From the NCBI GenBank assembly GCA_015680685.1, contig MNCI01027521.1:160369-224368 (forward strand): 64,000 nt of DNA. The letters are read 5' to 3'. Origin of the DNA: Gnetum montanum (lineage: Eukaryota; Streptophyta; Gnetopsida; Gnetales; Gnetaceae). This document shows positions 45,301 through 50,018 of the stretch, one piece after another; position 1 is the stretch's first letter, and each line of letters opens with the position of its first letter. Both the position numbers and the translations under genes were made by a program. Below the pieces are notes generated by a model. It saw nothing but the letters and a program-made list of their open reading frames with translations, was not told the DNA's origin and did not search any database.

Positions 45301-46357
45301 TTTTATGGATATTGTAGTTATTATGTACATTATTTATAAAGTATAACGTATATTGTACACCTATGCACAAATTGAGTTTACTTCACTAGAATTTGGAGGC
45401 ATGTTGAACTAATATTTGTTCAAAGGAAAATAAGAAATGAAAAGGTTGATATTTTTGAATGTTAGAACACTGAAATAATTGTAATATAAGTACACCACAA
45501 GATATATAGTCCACTTAGAACTCTATAACTCAACATTGTCTACTAAAATCAGACCCATGACTTAGAGCTTTCAAATCAAAAGTCTTACTACTAGGCTAAC
45601 ACCTCACCTATTTAACGTTACTATTTTTTATACTGAATGGACAATGCAATCATGTTTATGGTGATTTTGGCATTCTATTAAATTTTAAGGTTTTTAAATA
45701 CAAAATAAGTTTTCGTCTTAGATTTTTTAATTATCTTTATACATATATAGAAATATGATGAATAATAACCAATTTTTTATCATTATTCACGAAGAATTAT
45801 TCCCGAATTGAAAACTATGCCAGGCATAGAACAACAAGAAAGGACGAAGGGAAATTGTTGTTTTCTTCCCTAAACAATCTTAAATAAAGTAAATCTTCTC
45901 ACATTCAACTCTGGACATACTAAATATTCGCTACATTCCACTAAAGTAGAAGGTTTCCAAGGAGTATATGTGACGTCCTGGCAGCGATATTCTAATCAAA
46001 TACTAGTGTCGGTTACCATTCTGGTGCATCCGAAACTTGCCATTACTGCTATAATTTTTTATCAGAAGTCGCCATCGCTATCCTTTATAAACCACGAAAC
46101 CTATTGAACTCCATACGTCGCCTCACATGATCGTGTGGACATTCAGAAAAAAAGCATAATAGACAAAATCATCAACAAAATTGACATGAAATATCTCATA
46201 AAAAACTATTTTATGTTTCAGAGTGCATGATGAAATTGGCTAGCCAATTTGATACCGGAAGAAAGATTTCCTGGAAAGTCTGAGAGCCATCGCGAATTTT
46301 AATAAGAAAATTGCGGCGTAGAGTCACTCCGAATTGCAGCAGCCATGTCGTCTCCAT
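208..46357 (-). CDS. ABC transporter subfamily A (ABCA/ABC1 type), N-terminal third, nine exons, 3' end outside window
   Basis: Nine minus-strand segments, each bounded by AG and GT, join in phase to a 309-codon frame without stops. The product would be a membrane transporter that moves lipid-like substrates using ATP; the nucleotide-binding domains lie beyond the left edge. Visible in order: a short cytosolic tail with [11 protein letters not shown] (residues 13-23), TM1 (about 31-47), a large extracytosolic loop with AIVFEGI (145-151) and YLSSGFIALQ (191-200), TM2 (about 242-262), the cytosolic [12 protein letters not shown] segment (266-277), [10 protein letters not shown] (282-291) and TM3 (288-309). 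The loop layout, the xVFxG box and the EKE...MGLR box are hallmarks of the ABC1 family. Introns are 15570, 2885, 260, 110, 15199, 139, 10972 and 88 bp. The coherent frame against a background of decayed transposons argues for a live gene. It could be a full-size or half-size ABCA; expression is not shown. Confidence 0.87.
392..639 (-). CDS. ABCA exon 8 (end of loop, TM2)
   Basis: The acceptor is tctgtttgcag. The exon completes Gly195 and reads [20 protein letters not shown] onward for 82 codons. It includes the PLPAY box (PFPxxxY in the family), TM2 ([20 protein letters not shown]) and the cytosolic [12 protein letters not shown] place the donor at AAG|gttgta (391-390). This is a weak donor, but reading on gives a stop after VVKEL and the next exon fits only here. 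Confidence 0.85.
764..2189. other. ABCA intron 7, no recognised element
   Basis: AT-rich intron sequence without open frames of note. I see no transposon domain or terminal repeat. An imperfect palindrome (GGGTGCACTGAAAGTGCACC) lies near 1423. Confidence 0.5.
2190..2290 (-). mobile_element. RTE-type LINE, 3'-end remnant
   Basis: On the plus strand a short catcatcatcat run precedes ctagcc...gagttagctacatgaattc. This is the reverse complement of the RTE 3' end seen intact at 35530-35613. Only about 100 bp remain, as is common for 5'-truncated RTE copies. Confidence 0.5.
2704..2969 (+). repeat. Copia 5' LTR
   Basis: Matches 8443-8709 along its whole length with about 17 differences. It has perfect 7-bp inverted ends (TGTAGAA/TTCTACA), and a TATA run at about 2899-2908 that would serve as the element's promoter. 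Confidence 0.93.
2970..2981 (+). promoter_or_regulatory. Copia primer-binding site (initiator Met tRNA)
   Basis: TGGTATCAAAGC directly follows the LTR. It differs by one base from TGGTATCAGAGC, the usual plant Copia site complementary to the 3' end of initiator tRNA-Met. Confidence 0.88.
3014..3862 (+). pseudogene. Copia gag
   Basis: The main frame (3014-3763) has the plant Copia gag features [20 protein letters not shown] near residue 30 and a FxxGL-type helix ([13 protein letters not shown]) further on. A frameshift near 3700 separates it from the zinc knuckle at about 3790-3835 ([14 protein letters not shown]), where the first Cys of CCHC is Tyr. The protein would form the particle shell and package RNA; this copy cannot. 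Confidence 0.88.
3957..4160 (+). pseudogene. Copia aspartic protease
   Basis: [15 protein letters not shown] contains the DSGA catalytic triad of the Copia protease. Stops at 4158 (CTCATCTAA) and further on interrupt the rest of the domain. Confidence 0.85.
4380..5345 (+). pseudogene. Copia integrase
   Basis: The zinc-binding HHCC part is at about 4530-4650 (HYRLGHP ... CQTCQ). The DDE core follows, with HSDV, FIDDHS and [11 protein letters not shown] carrying the D, D and E positions. [14 protein letters not shown] near 5300 is the typical C-terminal FxGY box. Stops at 4719 and 4887 and elsewhere break the frame. Confidence 0.87.
5416..6443 (+). pseudogene. Copia reverse transcriptase, N-terminal part
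   Basis: After a low-complexity linker, RT begins near 5970 with [29 protein letters not shown] and [11 protein letters not shown]. The first catalytic position reads [10 protein letters not shown], with Asn where LDV(N/K)NAFL has Asp. The frame ends near 6443, where a LINE fragment replaces the YVDD-coding block. Confidence 0.9.
6560..6845 (-). pseudogene. DnaJ-like (J-domain) module of LINE fragment, HPD intact
   Basis: After ARQWLRGG comes [13 protein letters not shown], which matches the YxxLGV start of J domains. Then come ELRHHIR and ARFHPDGG, with HPD at 6720-6712, and QNRWESTL as a third helix. The tail LDLLHELE matches LDILHALE in the 13.7-kb copy. A J domain binds Hsp70 through HPD and stimulates its ATPase. 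Stops (TGA, TAG) and a shift between segments make this copy dead. The J-domain call rests on spacing and motif, not on a search. Confidence 0.6.
6846..7170 (-). pseudogene. Coiled-coil segment of LINE fragment
   Basis: About 108 residues in one frame with two or three stops, dominated by Glu, Arg, Gln and Ala in heptad-like order (for example [20 protein letters not shown] and [19 protein letters not shown]). It ends [14 protein letters not shown], which also occurs in the 13.9-kb copy. Probably an oligomerisation or RNP-scaffold segment. Confidence 0.65.
7509..8435 (+). pseudogene. Copia RT C-terminus and RNase H
   Basis: Starts within the RT palm/thumb ([30 protein letters not shown]), continues through [16 protein letters not shown] and into RNase H. 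There the catalytic motifs are [18 protein letters not shown] and DNQAAI. The frame from 7542 to 8435 is nearly intact and ends just before the polypurine tract, as expected. Confidence 0.9.
8434..8442 (+). promoter_or_regulatory. Copia polypurine tract
   Basis: GAGGGGGAG immediately precedes the 3' LTR, the normal site for plus-strand priming. Confidence 0.85.
8443..8709 (+). repeat. Copia 3' LTR
   Basis: Begins TGTAGAAATTCC and ends TTCTACA, followed by the CTTAT target duplication at 8710-8714. Confidence 0.93.
8715..9020. other. Intron 7 spacer
   Basis: AT-rich, no open frame or recognised repeat. Confidence 0.5.
9700..10137 (-). pseudogene. LINE 3' extension domain (globular, unidentified)
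   Basis: One long frame reads [20 protein letters not shown] near its start, then [20 protein letters not shown] and [20 protein letters not shown], and continues past one stop into [17 protein letters not shown] homologous segment occurs in the full-length LINE at about 15060-14650 ([28 protein letters not shown]). The layout loosely recalls the N-terminal domain of late ORFs in plant gypsy elements, but I cannot assign it. Confidence 0.6.
10300..10339. other. Assembly gap, 40 N
   Basis: Exactly 40 N within the zinc-binding tail of the truncated LINE. Single N also stand at 7181, 49841 and 51953. Confidence 0.99.
10859..11611. other. Intron 7, no recognised element
   Basis: AT-rich intron DNA. 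The short ORF at 11166-11381 (plus) is Leu/Phe/Cys-rich and has no family features. Confidence 0.5.
11612..11684 (-). CDS. ABCA exon 7
   Basis: The exon encodes [20 protein letters not shown] then YLSS and one base of Gly195. The donor is gtatgc. The acceptor is a tandem NAGNAG (cccag|cag), so use of the second AG at 11681 would drop one Gln. A third upstream AG would give a stop and is unlikely. Two Cys residues fit an extracytosolic disulfide-bearing loop. Confidence 0.82.
11824..11913 (-). CDS. ABCA exon 6 (xVF box)
   Basis: Ninety bases, exactly 30 codons, from tcatgcag to a gtataa donor. The exon encodes [11 protein letters not shown] (141-151) and then an acidic stretch ending RIRVNGA. 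The AAIVF core matches the conserved (A/G)xVF strand of ABCA extracytosolic domains, and RIRVN matches the YxIR strand that follows it. Phase 0 at both ends. Confidence 0.85.
11914..12440. other. Start of ABCA intron 5, no recognised element
   Basis: AT-rich up to about 12200, then a short purine-rich stretch. No domain or repeat recognised. Confidence 0.5.
12441..13100 (+). pseudogene. LINE ORF1 remnant (DUF4283-type)
   Basis: Broken plus-strand frames carry the order seen in plant L1 ORF1: [17 protein letters not shown] (the FxFxxxxDxxxVLxGGPW box), then [18 protein letters not shown] near 12880-12940 and [14 protein letters not shown] near 12955. These correspond to the RNA-binding DUF4283 domain. 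Several stops and shifts. It is on the opposite strand to the LINE at 13328 and so is a separate insertion. Confidence 0.6.
13640..13960 (-). pseudogene. DnaJ-like (J-domain) module of LINE, HPD intact
   Basis: [20 protein letters not shown] leads into, after a frame shift, [20 protein letters not shown] and then SAMQAI and a stretch ending [16 protein letters not shown] is at 13822-13814. Order and spacing match the J domain: a YxxLGV helix I, a basic helix II ending in HPD, and a helix III of the EERxRWExAxQAI type. It lies downstream of the coiled coil and just before the 3' UTR. Either the ORF2 C-terminus or a separate ORF is possible. Confidence 0.62.
13961..14320 (-). pseudogene. Coiled-coil segment of LINE
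   Basis: Glu/Arg/Gln-rich minus-strand frame with [19 protein letters not shown] and, upstream, [16 protein letters not shown]. It is collinear with 6846-7170 of the fragment in Copia. Confidence 0.6.
14640..15110 (-). pseudogene. LINE 3' extension domain
   Basis: Homologous to 10137-9700: [38 protein letters not shown]. It lies between the zinc-binding tail and the coiled coil. Function unknown. Confidence 0.55.
15110..15400 (-). pseudogene. LINE zinc-binding RT tail (zf-RVT type)
   Basis: Minus-strand frame around 15370-15200 reads [31 protein letters not shown] and TTWREMGW. The CxxC ... HxxxxC pattern is that of the zf-RVT domain which follows RT in plant L1 elements. Confidence 0.75.
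16050..16840 (-). pseudogene. LINE reverse transcriptase
   Basis: Minus-strand motifs in order: [47 protein letters not shown], then [14 protein letters not shown] and the active site HYVDDTMLI at about 16180. This is the L1-type non-LTR RT; the YVDD active site is intact but the frame is broken at several places. Confidence 0.9.
17330..18179 (-). pseudogene. LINE endonuclease (APE/EEP type), start of ORF2
   Basis: ORF2 starts [20 protein letters not shown] at 18179; WNCRG and CLQETK are the Asn and Glu catalytic boxes. [16 protein letters not shown] near 17560 is the SDH box that closes the fold. The enzyme would nick target DNA for target-primed reverse transcription. Internal stops are present. 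Confidence 0.9.
18240..19205 (-). pseudogene. LINE ORF1 (DUF4283 and CCHC zinc knuckle)
   Basis: The long frame (19020-18463) has [20 protein letters not shown] and [13 protein letters not shown], the DUF4283 pattern. Downstream, at 18331-18290, [14 protein letters not shown] is a perfect C-x2-C-x4-H-x4-C zinc knuckle. The product would coat element RNA. Confidence 0.83.
19248..20340. other. Intron 5 DNA with an AGACATC-rich block
   Basis: AT-rich DNA split from 13100-13314 by the LINE insertion. No gene recognised; the ORF at 19313-19591 has no family features. At 19878-20100 the words AGACATC and its complement GATGTCT recur many times in both orientations. Confidence 0.45.
20341..21349 (+). 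repeat. Possible LTR-like remnant
   Basis: The stretch ends TTTTGGGGTATGACA at about 21331-21345, resembling the TTTGGGGTGTGACA end of many plant gypsy LTRs. No matching second LTR or clear start is visible, so it may be a solo LTR or chance. Confidence 0.25.
22811..23120 (+). pseudogene. LINE reverse transcriptase fragment
   Basis: One open frame carries the RT fingers/palm boxes: [40 protein letters not shown] and [16 protein letters not shown]. The pattern is the L1-type PI(S/R)LCNxxYKIxxKxLAxRL...QxAFIxGRxIxDN block. Confidence 0.75.
24553..24800 (+). pseudogene. DnaJ-like module of plus-strand LINE, HPE variant
   Basis: In one frame with two stops: [20 protein letters not shown], then [23 protein letters not shown] with HPE at 24660-24668, then [20 protein letters not shown]. 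The YxxxGV start, basic helix II, HPxK and the EEKYxxxQxA helix III agree well with a J domain, except that HPD is HPE. It follows a Glu/Gln/Arg-rich coiled coil, the same arrangement as in the other LINE copies. Confidence 0.6.
25632..26059. repeat. Three tandem copies of a ~142-bp unit
   Basis: Units start AACCATTGTTCAACATT at 25632, 25773 and 25917 (periods 141 and 144) and each contains CTTGCTCTTCCTGTCCC and CCTCAAAACCA. They differ by a few bases and 1-3-bp indels. The unit spans part of a plus-strand ORF at 25523-25735, but the repeats do not stay open, so coding is unlikely. Confidence 0.9.
26060..27112. other. Intron 5, no recognised element
   Basis: AT-rich DNA directly downstream of ABCA exon 5. 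No domain, terminal repeat or open frame of note. Confidence 0.5.
27113..27191 (-). CDS. ABCA exon 5
   Basis: The acceptor is caaacag. The exon supplies the third base of Glu114 and then [20 protein letters not shown] followed by YRSHPE (115-140). The DELITYY segment corresponds to the short helix before the xVF box in ABCA loops. It ends in phase 0 at gtatgc, followed by the 15.2-kb intron 5. Confidence 0.86.
27302..27375 (-). CDS. ABCA exon 4
   Basis: The exon begins [10 protein letters not shown], residues 90-99, a box like the LA(Y/F)xP motif of the ABCA first loop, and continues to QLFAD. It ends in phase 2 at a strong gtatgt donor. That donor choice gives GA+G = Glu across the junction and keeps exon 5 in frame; the later GT would not. 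Confidence 0.85.
27636..27756 (-). CDS. ABCA exon 3 (start of extracytosolic loop)
   Basis: The exon has a tttgcag acceptor and a gtaagt donor. It completes the split Pro codon and then reads [20 protein letters not shown] and onward to PLETM, residues 49-89. The two cysteines in this part of the loop could form disulfides. Ends in phase 0. Confidence 0.85.
27950..28862 (+). mobile_element. Short retroelement with LINE-family tail
   Basis: The right end reads AATATAACGTCC then AAATTTTCTCAAAAAAAAA, which matches the 3' signature of the LINEs (TAATATAGTC...CATTCTCTCAAAAAAA). Upstream is a moderately GC-rich block without recognisable LINE protein. A 50-bp block beginning TAGATTGATATAA is repeated at 28680 and 28753, each time after a T/C-rich run. 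It could be a truncated LINE or a SINE-like element using the LINE tail. Confidence 0.4.
28870..29188. other. Intron 2 DNA
   Basis: AT-rich; nothing recognised. Confidence 0.5.
29189..29470 (-). mobile_element. RTE-type LINE, 3'-end fragment
   Basis: Plus strand starts TATCATCATCATCATCATCC followed by tagccttgtcc...gggtcagctata and agagcttgatctttg, the reverse complement of the RTE end at 35510-35613. The continuation corresponds to the C-terminal GRPKKTW coding region. Confidence 0.7.
29965..30142 (-). other. Unidentified open segment in intron 2
   Basis: A minus-strand frame from 30142 reads [20 protein letters not shown] then [20 protein letters not shown] and ends near [13 protein letters not shown] at a gtaatc that could be a donor. 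The composition is protein-like, with balanced charged and aromatic residues. I do not recognise a family. It does not fit the ABCA reading frame between exons 2 and 3, which join perfectly without it. It may be a captured gene fragment. Confidence 0.3.
30143..30641. other. Intron 2 DNA next to exon 2
   Basis: AT-rich; nothing recognised. Confidence 0.5.
30642..30685 (-). CDS. ABCA exon 2 (TM1 core)
   Basis: This 44-bp exon follows a pyrimidine-rich acceptor (attgcag) and ends at a consensus gtaagt donor. It encodes [14 protein letters not shown] plus two bases of a Pro codon, forming most of TM1. It is too short to be found as an ORF. It was recognised because it links exon 1 (phase 0) to exon 3 (phase 2) and restores a TM helix in the right place. 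Confidence 0.82.
30686..31340. other. Intron 1 DNA
   Basis: AT-rich with a short ATA/AAT microsatellite near 31330. Contains the 3' splice region of intron 1. No element recognised. Confidence 0.5.
31341..32105 (+). mobile_element. L1-type LINE 3' fragment with J-like module (HPN variant)
   Basis: From 31350 a plus-strand frame gives a coiled coil ([20 protein letters not shown]), then [40 protein letters not shown] with HPN at 31590-31598, then [25 protein letters not shown] is identical to the fragment in Copia at 6.7 kb. The 3' end near 32060-32105 has the family pattern GATAATACATTCCCAACAG then TTTTTCCAAAAA. Only the last 0.8 kb of the element remains. Confidence 0.65.
32108..33400 (-). 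mobile_element. RTE-type LINE, 3' part
   Basis: The minus strand carries RT boxes [15 protein letters not shown] and the [19 protein letters not shown] region (around 32950), then a decayed FADD region near 32900. It finishes with the RTE 3' end and an ATGATGATGAT tail at 32118. The copy is 5'-truncated and full of stops. It sits in ABCA intron 1. Confidence 0.82.
33401..33880. other. Intron 1 DNA between RTE copies
   Basis: AT-rich; nothing recognised. Confidence 0.45.
33881..35613 (+). mobile_element. RTE-type LINE, RT and C-terminus
   Basis: Plus-strand frames with few stops run from [14 protein letters not shown] (about 34179) through [49 protein letters not shown] (about 34818), then [20 protein letters not shown] and [22 protein letters not shown] is the RT active site and the GRPKxTW end is typical of plant RTE elements. 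The 3' UTR ends in GATGATGATGATGAG at 35613. The endonuclease is missing, so the copy is 5'-truncated. Confidence 0.9.
35640..38111 (+). mobile_element. RTE-type LINE, 5' part (endonuclease, RT), split by a LINE
   Basis: [20 protein letters not shown] at 36038 and [12 protein letters not shown] belong to the endonuclease end; [15 protein letters not shown] near 37080 is the EN-RT linker. RT follows from [13 protein letters not shown] (37337) with [12 protein letters not shown] near 37680, with many stops. It breaks off in the FADD region at the 16-bp target duplication (38096-38111) of the LINE inserted there, and resumes at 43899. Confidence 0.85.
38300..38450 (-). pseudogene. Decayed J-like module of LINE
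   Basis: [12 protein letters not shown] (about 38404-38370) matches the start of the module. NPL at 38340-38332 stands where HPD is in other copies, and the third helix is not recognisable. Upstream 38470-38900 encodes the basic/acidic coiled coil in broken frames. Confidence 0.4.
39540..39800 (-). pseudogene. LINE zinc-binding RT tail
   Basis: [20 protein letters not shown] then PYMQDTWW and [15 protein letters not shown]: the CxxC...H...C pattern and the W-rich end match zf-RVT and align with 15110-15400. Confidence 0.75.
40520..41290 (-). pseudogene. LINE reverse transcriptase
   Basis: Motifs: [31 protein letters not shown], then [20 protein letters not shown] and [14 protein letters not shown] with the YVDD active site at about 40640. 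Two frames join here through a shift near 41000. Confidence 0.9.
41780..42608 (-). pseudogene. LINE endonuclease, start of ORF2
   Basis: Starts [20 protein letters not shown] at 42608 with a stop in the following CL*ESK box. [15 protein letters not shown] (42238), FMWSN and SRIDWVW are the GDxN and later boxes of the EEP endonuclease. Confidence 0.9.
43030..43720 (-). pseudogene. LINE ORF1 (DUF4283)
   Basis: [20 protein letters not shown] and [17 protein letters not shown] show DUF4283. Near 43100-43050 the zinc knuckle reads [14 protein letters not shown], with Gly for the second Cys, so metal binding is probably lost. Confidence 0.78.
43973..44237. mobile_element. Probable MITE in RTE
   Basis: The 265-bp non-coding segment begins GGCATGTTTGGTTGGTTA and ends TAATCAAACAAGCCC, imperfect inverted repeats of about 15 bp. 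It interrupts the RTE reading frame. GGGCTTGTTTGGTT-type termini are common in plant hAT- and PIF-like MITEs. I see no clear target duplication. Confidence 0.45.
44251..44708 (+). repeat. Tandem duplication of a ~234-bp RTE segment
   Basis: AGTTGAGGATTAATATAAGT recurs at 44251 and 44485 and the two units remain about 85-90% alike to AGACGTG/AGAAATG near their ends. The duplicated part encodes the RT thumb. Confidence 0.85.
44761..46255. other. Intron 1 DNA next to exon 1
   Basis: AT-rich. A palindrome TTGCCAATATTGGCAA lies at 45221-45236 with related AATATTGG words nearby. No element or gene recognised. Contains the 5' splice site of intron 1 at 46255. Confidence 0.5.
46256..46357 (-). CDS. 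ABCA exon 1 (residues 1-34), start codon
   Basis: The exon begins [17 protein letters not shown] and ends EIFLP at a GTATC donor in phase 0. I chose the ATG at 46357 because ABCA proteins have only about 10-20 residues before the RRNF/WKN-type motif that leads into TM1. The same frame stays open upstream to another ATG at 46540, which would add 61 residues rich in Arg, Ser and Gly and unlike any ABCA start. The upstream part is more likely 5' leader. Confidence 0.83.
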
Positions 46358-46760
46358 TTGAAGAACAAAATGGGGAGAGTTTCTTCCAGATCTTGAATTC
46401 AAATCAAATCGAAGTTGTGTTGTATTGTTCCCATGTGACCAAAGCTGAAAACCTCTGCAAACCCCTGCTCCTGATCCGATGTTTGACCGGACTTTGGTTG
46501 CGCTGGGATAAAAGTCGAAGCGTGTGGGAGGGGGTGTCACTAACTCTCTCTGTGTAACAAGAATGGAAATAAAAATCCAAAGAACAGAAGATAACGTGTT
46601 AACAGTATATCTATGGCTCGGACAAGTACTCCGTAATTTAAGGGTATAATTGTTTCGATCGTCAATTTTGAAAGGTCCTTGGCGGCTTTTTAAAATATAT
46701 ATATATATTAAAGGTAAATATGTAAGCTTAAAACTTCAACTTTTTTTCCATTCAACTTCT
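46358..46760 (-). promoter_or_regulatory. ABCA 5' leader and presumed promoter
   Basis: On the minus strand this is the sequence upstream of the ABCA start. The first 180 bases form an open frame continuous with the CDS and are probably 5' UTR. An AT microsatellite, TTTTAAAATATATATATATATTA at about 46688-46710, lies about 340 bp upstream of the ATG and could act as a TATA region. Placement is by position only; no start site can be seen. Confidence 0.35.
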
Positions 46761-46979
46761 TCTTTTTTGAGAAAAAAGGACATGCATTAAACAAAAGGTT
46801 CTTCAAGAAGATTATGATACTATTTACTTGAAACAATTCACAAGTTTGATCTTATTAGGCAACACTAAGTTATAAATTTTTAAAAATTCCATAAAAAATT
46901 AAATCAAAAAATGCAACCAAAAACAAGCATAAAATCCATGCCTAATTCGAAAGTTGTGCAAATGCACTAGAATCCTAGG

Positions 46980-49058
46980 GTACACAAATCACATCCCTAG
47001 GAAGGCTCAAAATGCCACCTTGGTTGAATTACTTAAATTGGCAGCACCAAGAAAAGACCTTGGTGAGGAGCAAGAACCAGAGAAAGAGGTAGAACTAGAA
47101 AAAGAAGCAGAATAAGAGCCTGAACAGTGTTGTGAGACATAAGATTTGTTGCCTCCACTACTAGAGTACAGGCCCATAATGAGCCACTTGCAGAAAATTG
47201 CCAAAACACTTAGCTGGGGGAGCAGAGTGGAGTCAAGCCTTTTTAGAGTCCTAGACAAGGTGTAGCCCATCGTTTTGGTTGATCCAACAAGAGGACAGAT
47301 GTCACTATAGTCAAGAGGAGAATCTAGTGGTCGAGACAAATCTCAATAATGCCACATCGTTCCAAGTGATGCTTGAAATAAGAGAAGGTGCCACAATAGT
47401 GGTCATGTAGCATCAGGATGCAGCAGGCATAGTAGAAGTAATAATAGATCACATCCGGGAATCATTCGATCTGCCTGTTGTGCCCCCAATAGATTTGACT
47501 AGGACCAAAGATGCACAAATGCTCACTAAGACTTCGATGACTCCTATGGTATATGAGGATGTATTGGATTAACTGATGCAGATAAGACAAGCGATGAACA
47601 CCCTATTTGACTTCCCTAGTGATGTCAATGCAGCACAATTAGACCTCATCACCACCAAAGGAAAGCTGGTCATGGTTGAAACCAGGGTGGACCATGTGGA
47701 AGCAGAAGTGCAACGTTTGCAACAAGAACTGGCCACCCTGAGAGCTAAAAGACAAGATCCTGCCCAGTTCGTCATGTATGACCAACTAGATCAATTTAGA
47801 ACAAAGTTGCTAGAATAATTGCTTGAAGAAAATAAAGCCACTAAGCAGGAAAAGGAGAAGGTGGTCTAGAATGCCTTTCACTACAAAAGTGCAAACTTAT
47901 GCTCATAAGAAGGCACTAACCACTACCCAAGAAGAGAATAAACAGCTTGCTGTAGAAAATTCAAGGTTGACCACCATAGAAAAATAAGAGAATGTTTTGG
48001 AAGATAATGTCCATTAGTTGAGAGAACAACTAATGAGGGTCAAGCAAGATATCAGTAGATTGCTAGAGAGAATAGAACCCTCTTGATGGAGGAGGTCAGT
48101 GCCATTTGACAGAAGTTTGCAATCAAAATAAGCACATCGCAGAATAAGGCCAAGAAGCATGAGAAGTTAAAAGAACACTTCCGAGACCAAGTAGGCATGT
48201 ACAAGCAAATCATTGAAAGGGAAATCTAGATGGCCAAAGCTCGCATTGGAATCATGTTAATGCCAAATCCTGATTGGTAGCCCATCTTGCATAGCTATGC
48301 CTTGGTCTAGCAAGTGGAAGTAAAGAATAAAGACCTACAGATCGAAGATTTAAAGGAATACATGGTGTTGGCTAACCTTAGATATGCCAACCTTGCCATC
48401 TTAATAGCAAGTCAGCCAAGCAATGAATTGGAGTAGCAAGTAGTGACCACCTACACATTATATGAAAAAGAGTTTGCAAATAGAAAAGCCGCTTTACAAA
48501 AACTCTATGCAGCAAGCTCAAAACTTGAGGTGATCAAAGCTCACTACCACAGATAGAAGGATGTTGCCTTAGACCTAGCTTGAAGATTAACAGATCATCA
48601 TGAGTTGAAAGACAAGTCCAGGGCCTTTGAGTAGGAATGACAGCAGTTTGCAGCCTGGTATGTGAAGGCCAATAAAATGCTCCCACAGTTGCCATGCCCT
48701 TAGGATGTACCAGTGCTAGCAAACATTGGCTCAGTAGCTTGGACGATAAATCACCCAAGTATGAAAGAAGAAAAATTATAGGCACTACTCAACCGTTACA
48801 AATTTCAGAAGCCTGGTGACAAAGGAAAGTGATCGATGGAGGAGCCATTGCCTTTGGGAACTACATGAGTTTCCCATTTTTTATCTTGTAATATTGTGTT
48901 CAAATTTTTGTAAAAATACCATTGCAACATGTAAGAGTTCATTTGTTTGTTTGATTGTTTGAGTTAGTCAATAATTCCATACCCTTCCAATATTTTGTAA
49001 AGAACTTGTTTCTCATTTTTTTAACTCAAAGACGAGTTTTCATTCAATTATGGGGGTA
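46980..49058 (+). pseudogene. Gypsy-type late ORF (coiled coil), upstream of LTR A
   Basis: Plus-strand frames broken by TAG/TAA rich in Glu, Lys, Gln and Leu: MQIRQAMNTLFDFPSDVNAA at 47576, VETRVDHVEAEVQRLQQELA, then HEKLKEHFRDQVGMYKQIIE. The order matches the late ORF of the complete element at 59.6-60.8 kb (DMQMF...LLDQLV). It ends about 220 bp before a 3' LTR. No RT or integrase upstream, so the element is truncated or non-autonomous. Confidence 0.65.
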
Positions 49059-50018
49059 TGATGAGTTATGATTTTGTTAGTCTTGATATTGGATATCCAA
49101 TATCAGATCCTTGATATCGGATATGTGATATCAAGTCCTAAGAAGCAATGTTGGATATCTAATATTGTCTCTTGTGTGCTAGCCTATAAATACAACACTT
49201 GGGTGCATGGTCAGGAGATAGTTTTAGTTTCAATTTTTAGTTAGCTTCTTTGTAGATTATTGATTTTTAGTCATGCTATTTTCCAATGCATGCCCGTAGT
49301 GGATGTTTGTAATTGTACAACATCCTTATTCGAGTGTGACATACTTGCACACGTTACATGATGGAAATAAAGATCGAGATTACTTCCATCATTGTAGCAT
49401 CCAGTTACATTATTATTACTTTTAATTGTTTAATTATTTTCTATTTTTCTTAATTAATGTTTTCATTTATTACTCTTTATGATTCTTGTCATTAAGCGGA
49501 ATGAGTATGACTAATTGCGAGCACTTAAGTATAATTACTTGGTAACCTAGCGGTGTATTGTTTGGTGAGCCTAGTGACGTATGCTTGGAAATTCCAGTGG
49601 TAGTCTCATGAAGTCAAAGGCATGTGCAGATGATTAAGAATGGATACTCATCGCATGTAGGCTAGTTGAGGCTTTACTTTCCAATGTTACTTAGCTTAAT
49701 TAATTAATCTCTTTATTGTCATTAAGGAGCAGCATTGGGTTAGACAACATCATCATATGCCTCAATTTGGACTAAACCATATATCACAAAGCTACCACTA
49801 GTCCAAGTGGGAAGATAATGAACTGTGATTAGAGCATAACNATTGGACTAAACCATATATCACAAAGCTACCACTAGTCCAAGTGGGAAGATAATGAACT
49901 ATGATTAGAGCATAACGATTTAGATGCACAACTAGTCCCATCCACGGAATTCAATTGGATCATGCGTGAATGCTTGTGATTTGTATGGTTGGATGTAGGG
50001 GTACCTCGCTGCTCATCA
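49059..50018 (+). repeat. Gypsy-type LTR A
   Basis: Begins TGATGAG and ends CTCATCA and is preceded by a G-run (ATGGGGGTA) typical of a polypurine tract, so it is a 3' LTR. TATAAATA at 49185-49192 is the likely TATA box. The TTATTCGAG block near 49327 is shared with the other LTRs. A 76-77-bp duplication with an N at 49841 is probably an assembly artefact. No 5' partner found. Confidence 0.82.

Noticed and set aside
46743-46790. Another LINE 3' end (ttttttgagaaaaaagg)
   Set aside because: The signature is short, next to simple T/A runs, and no LINE coding sequence follows.
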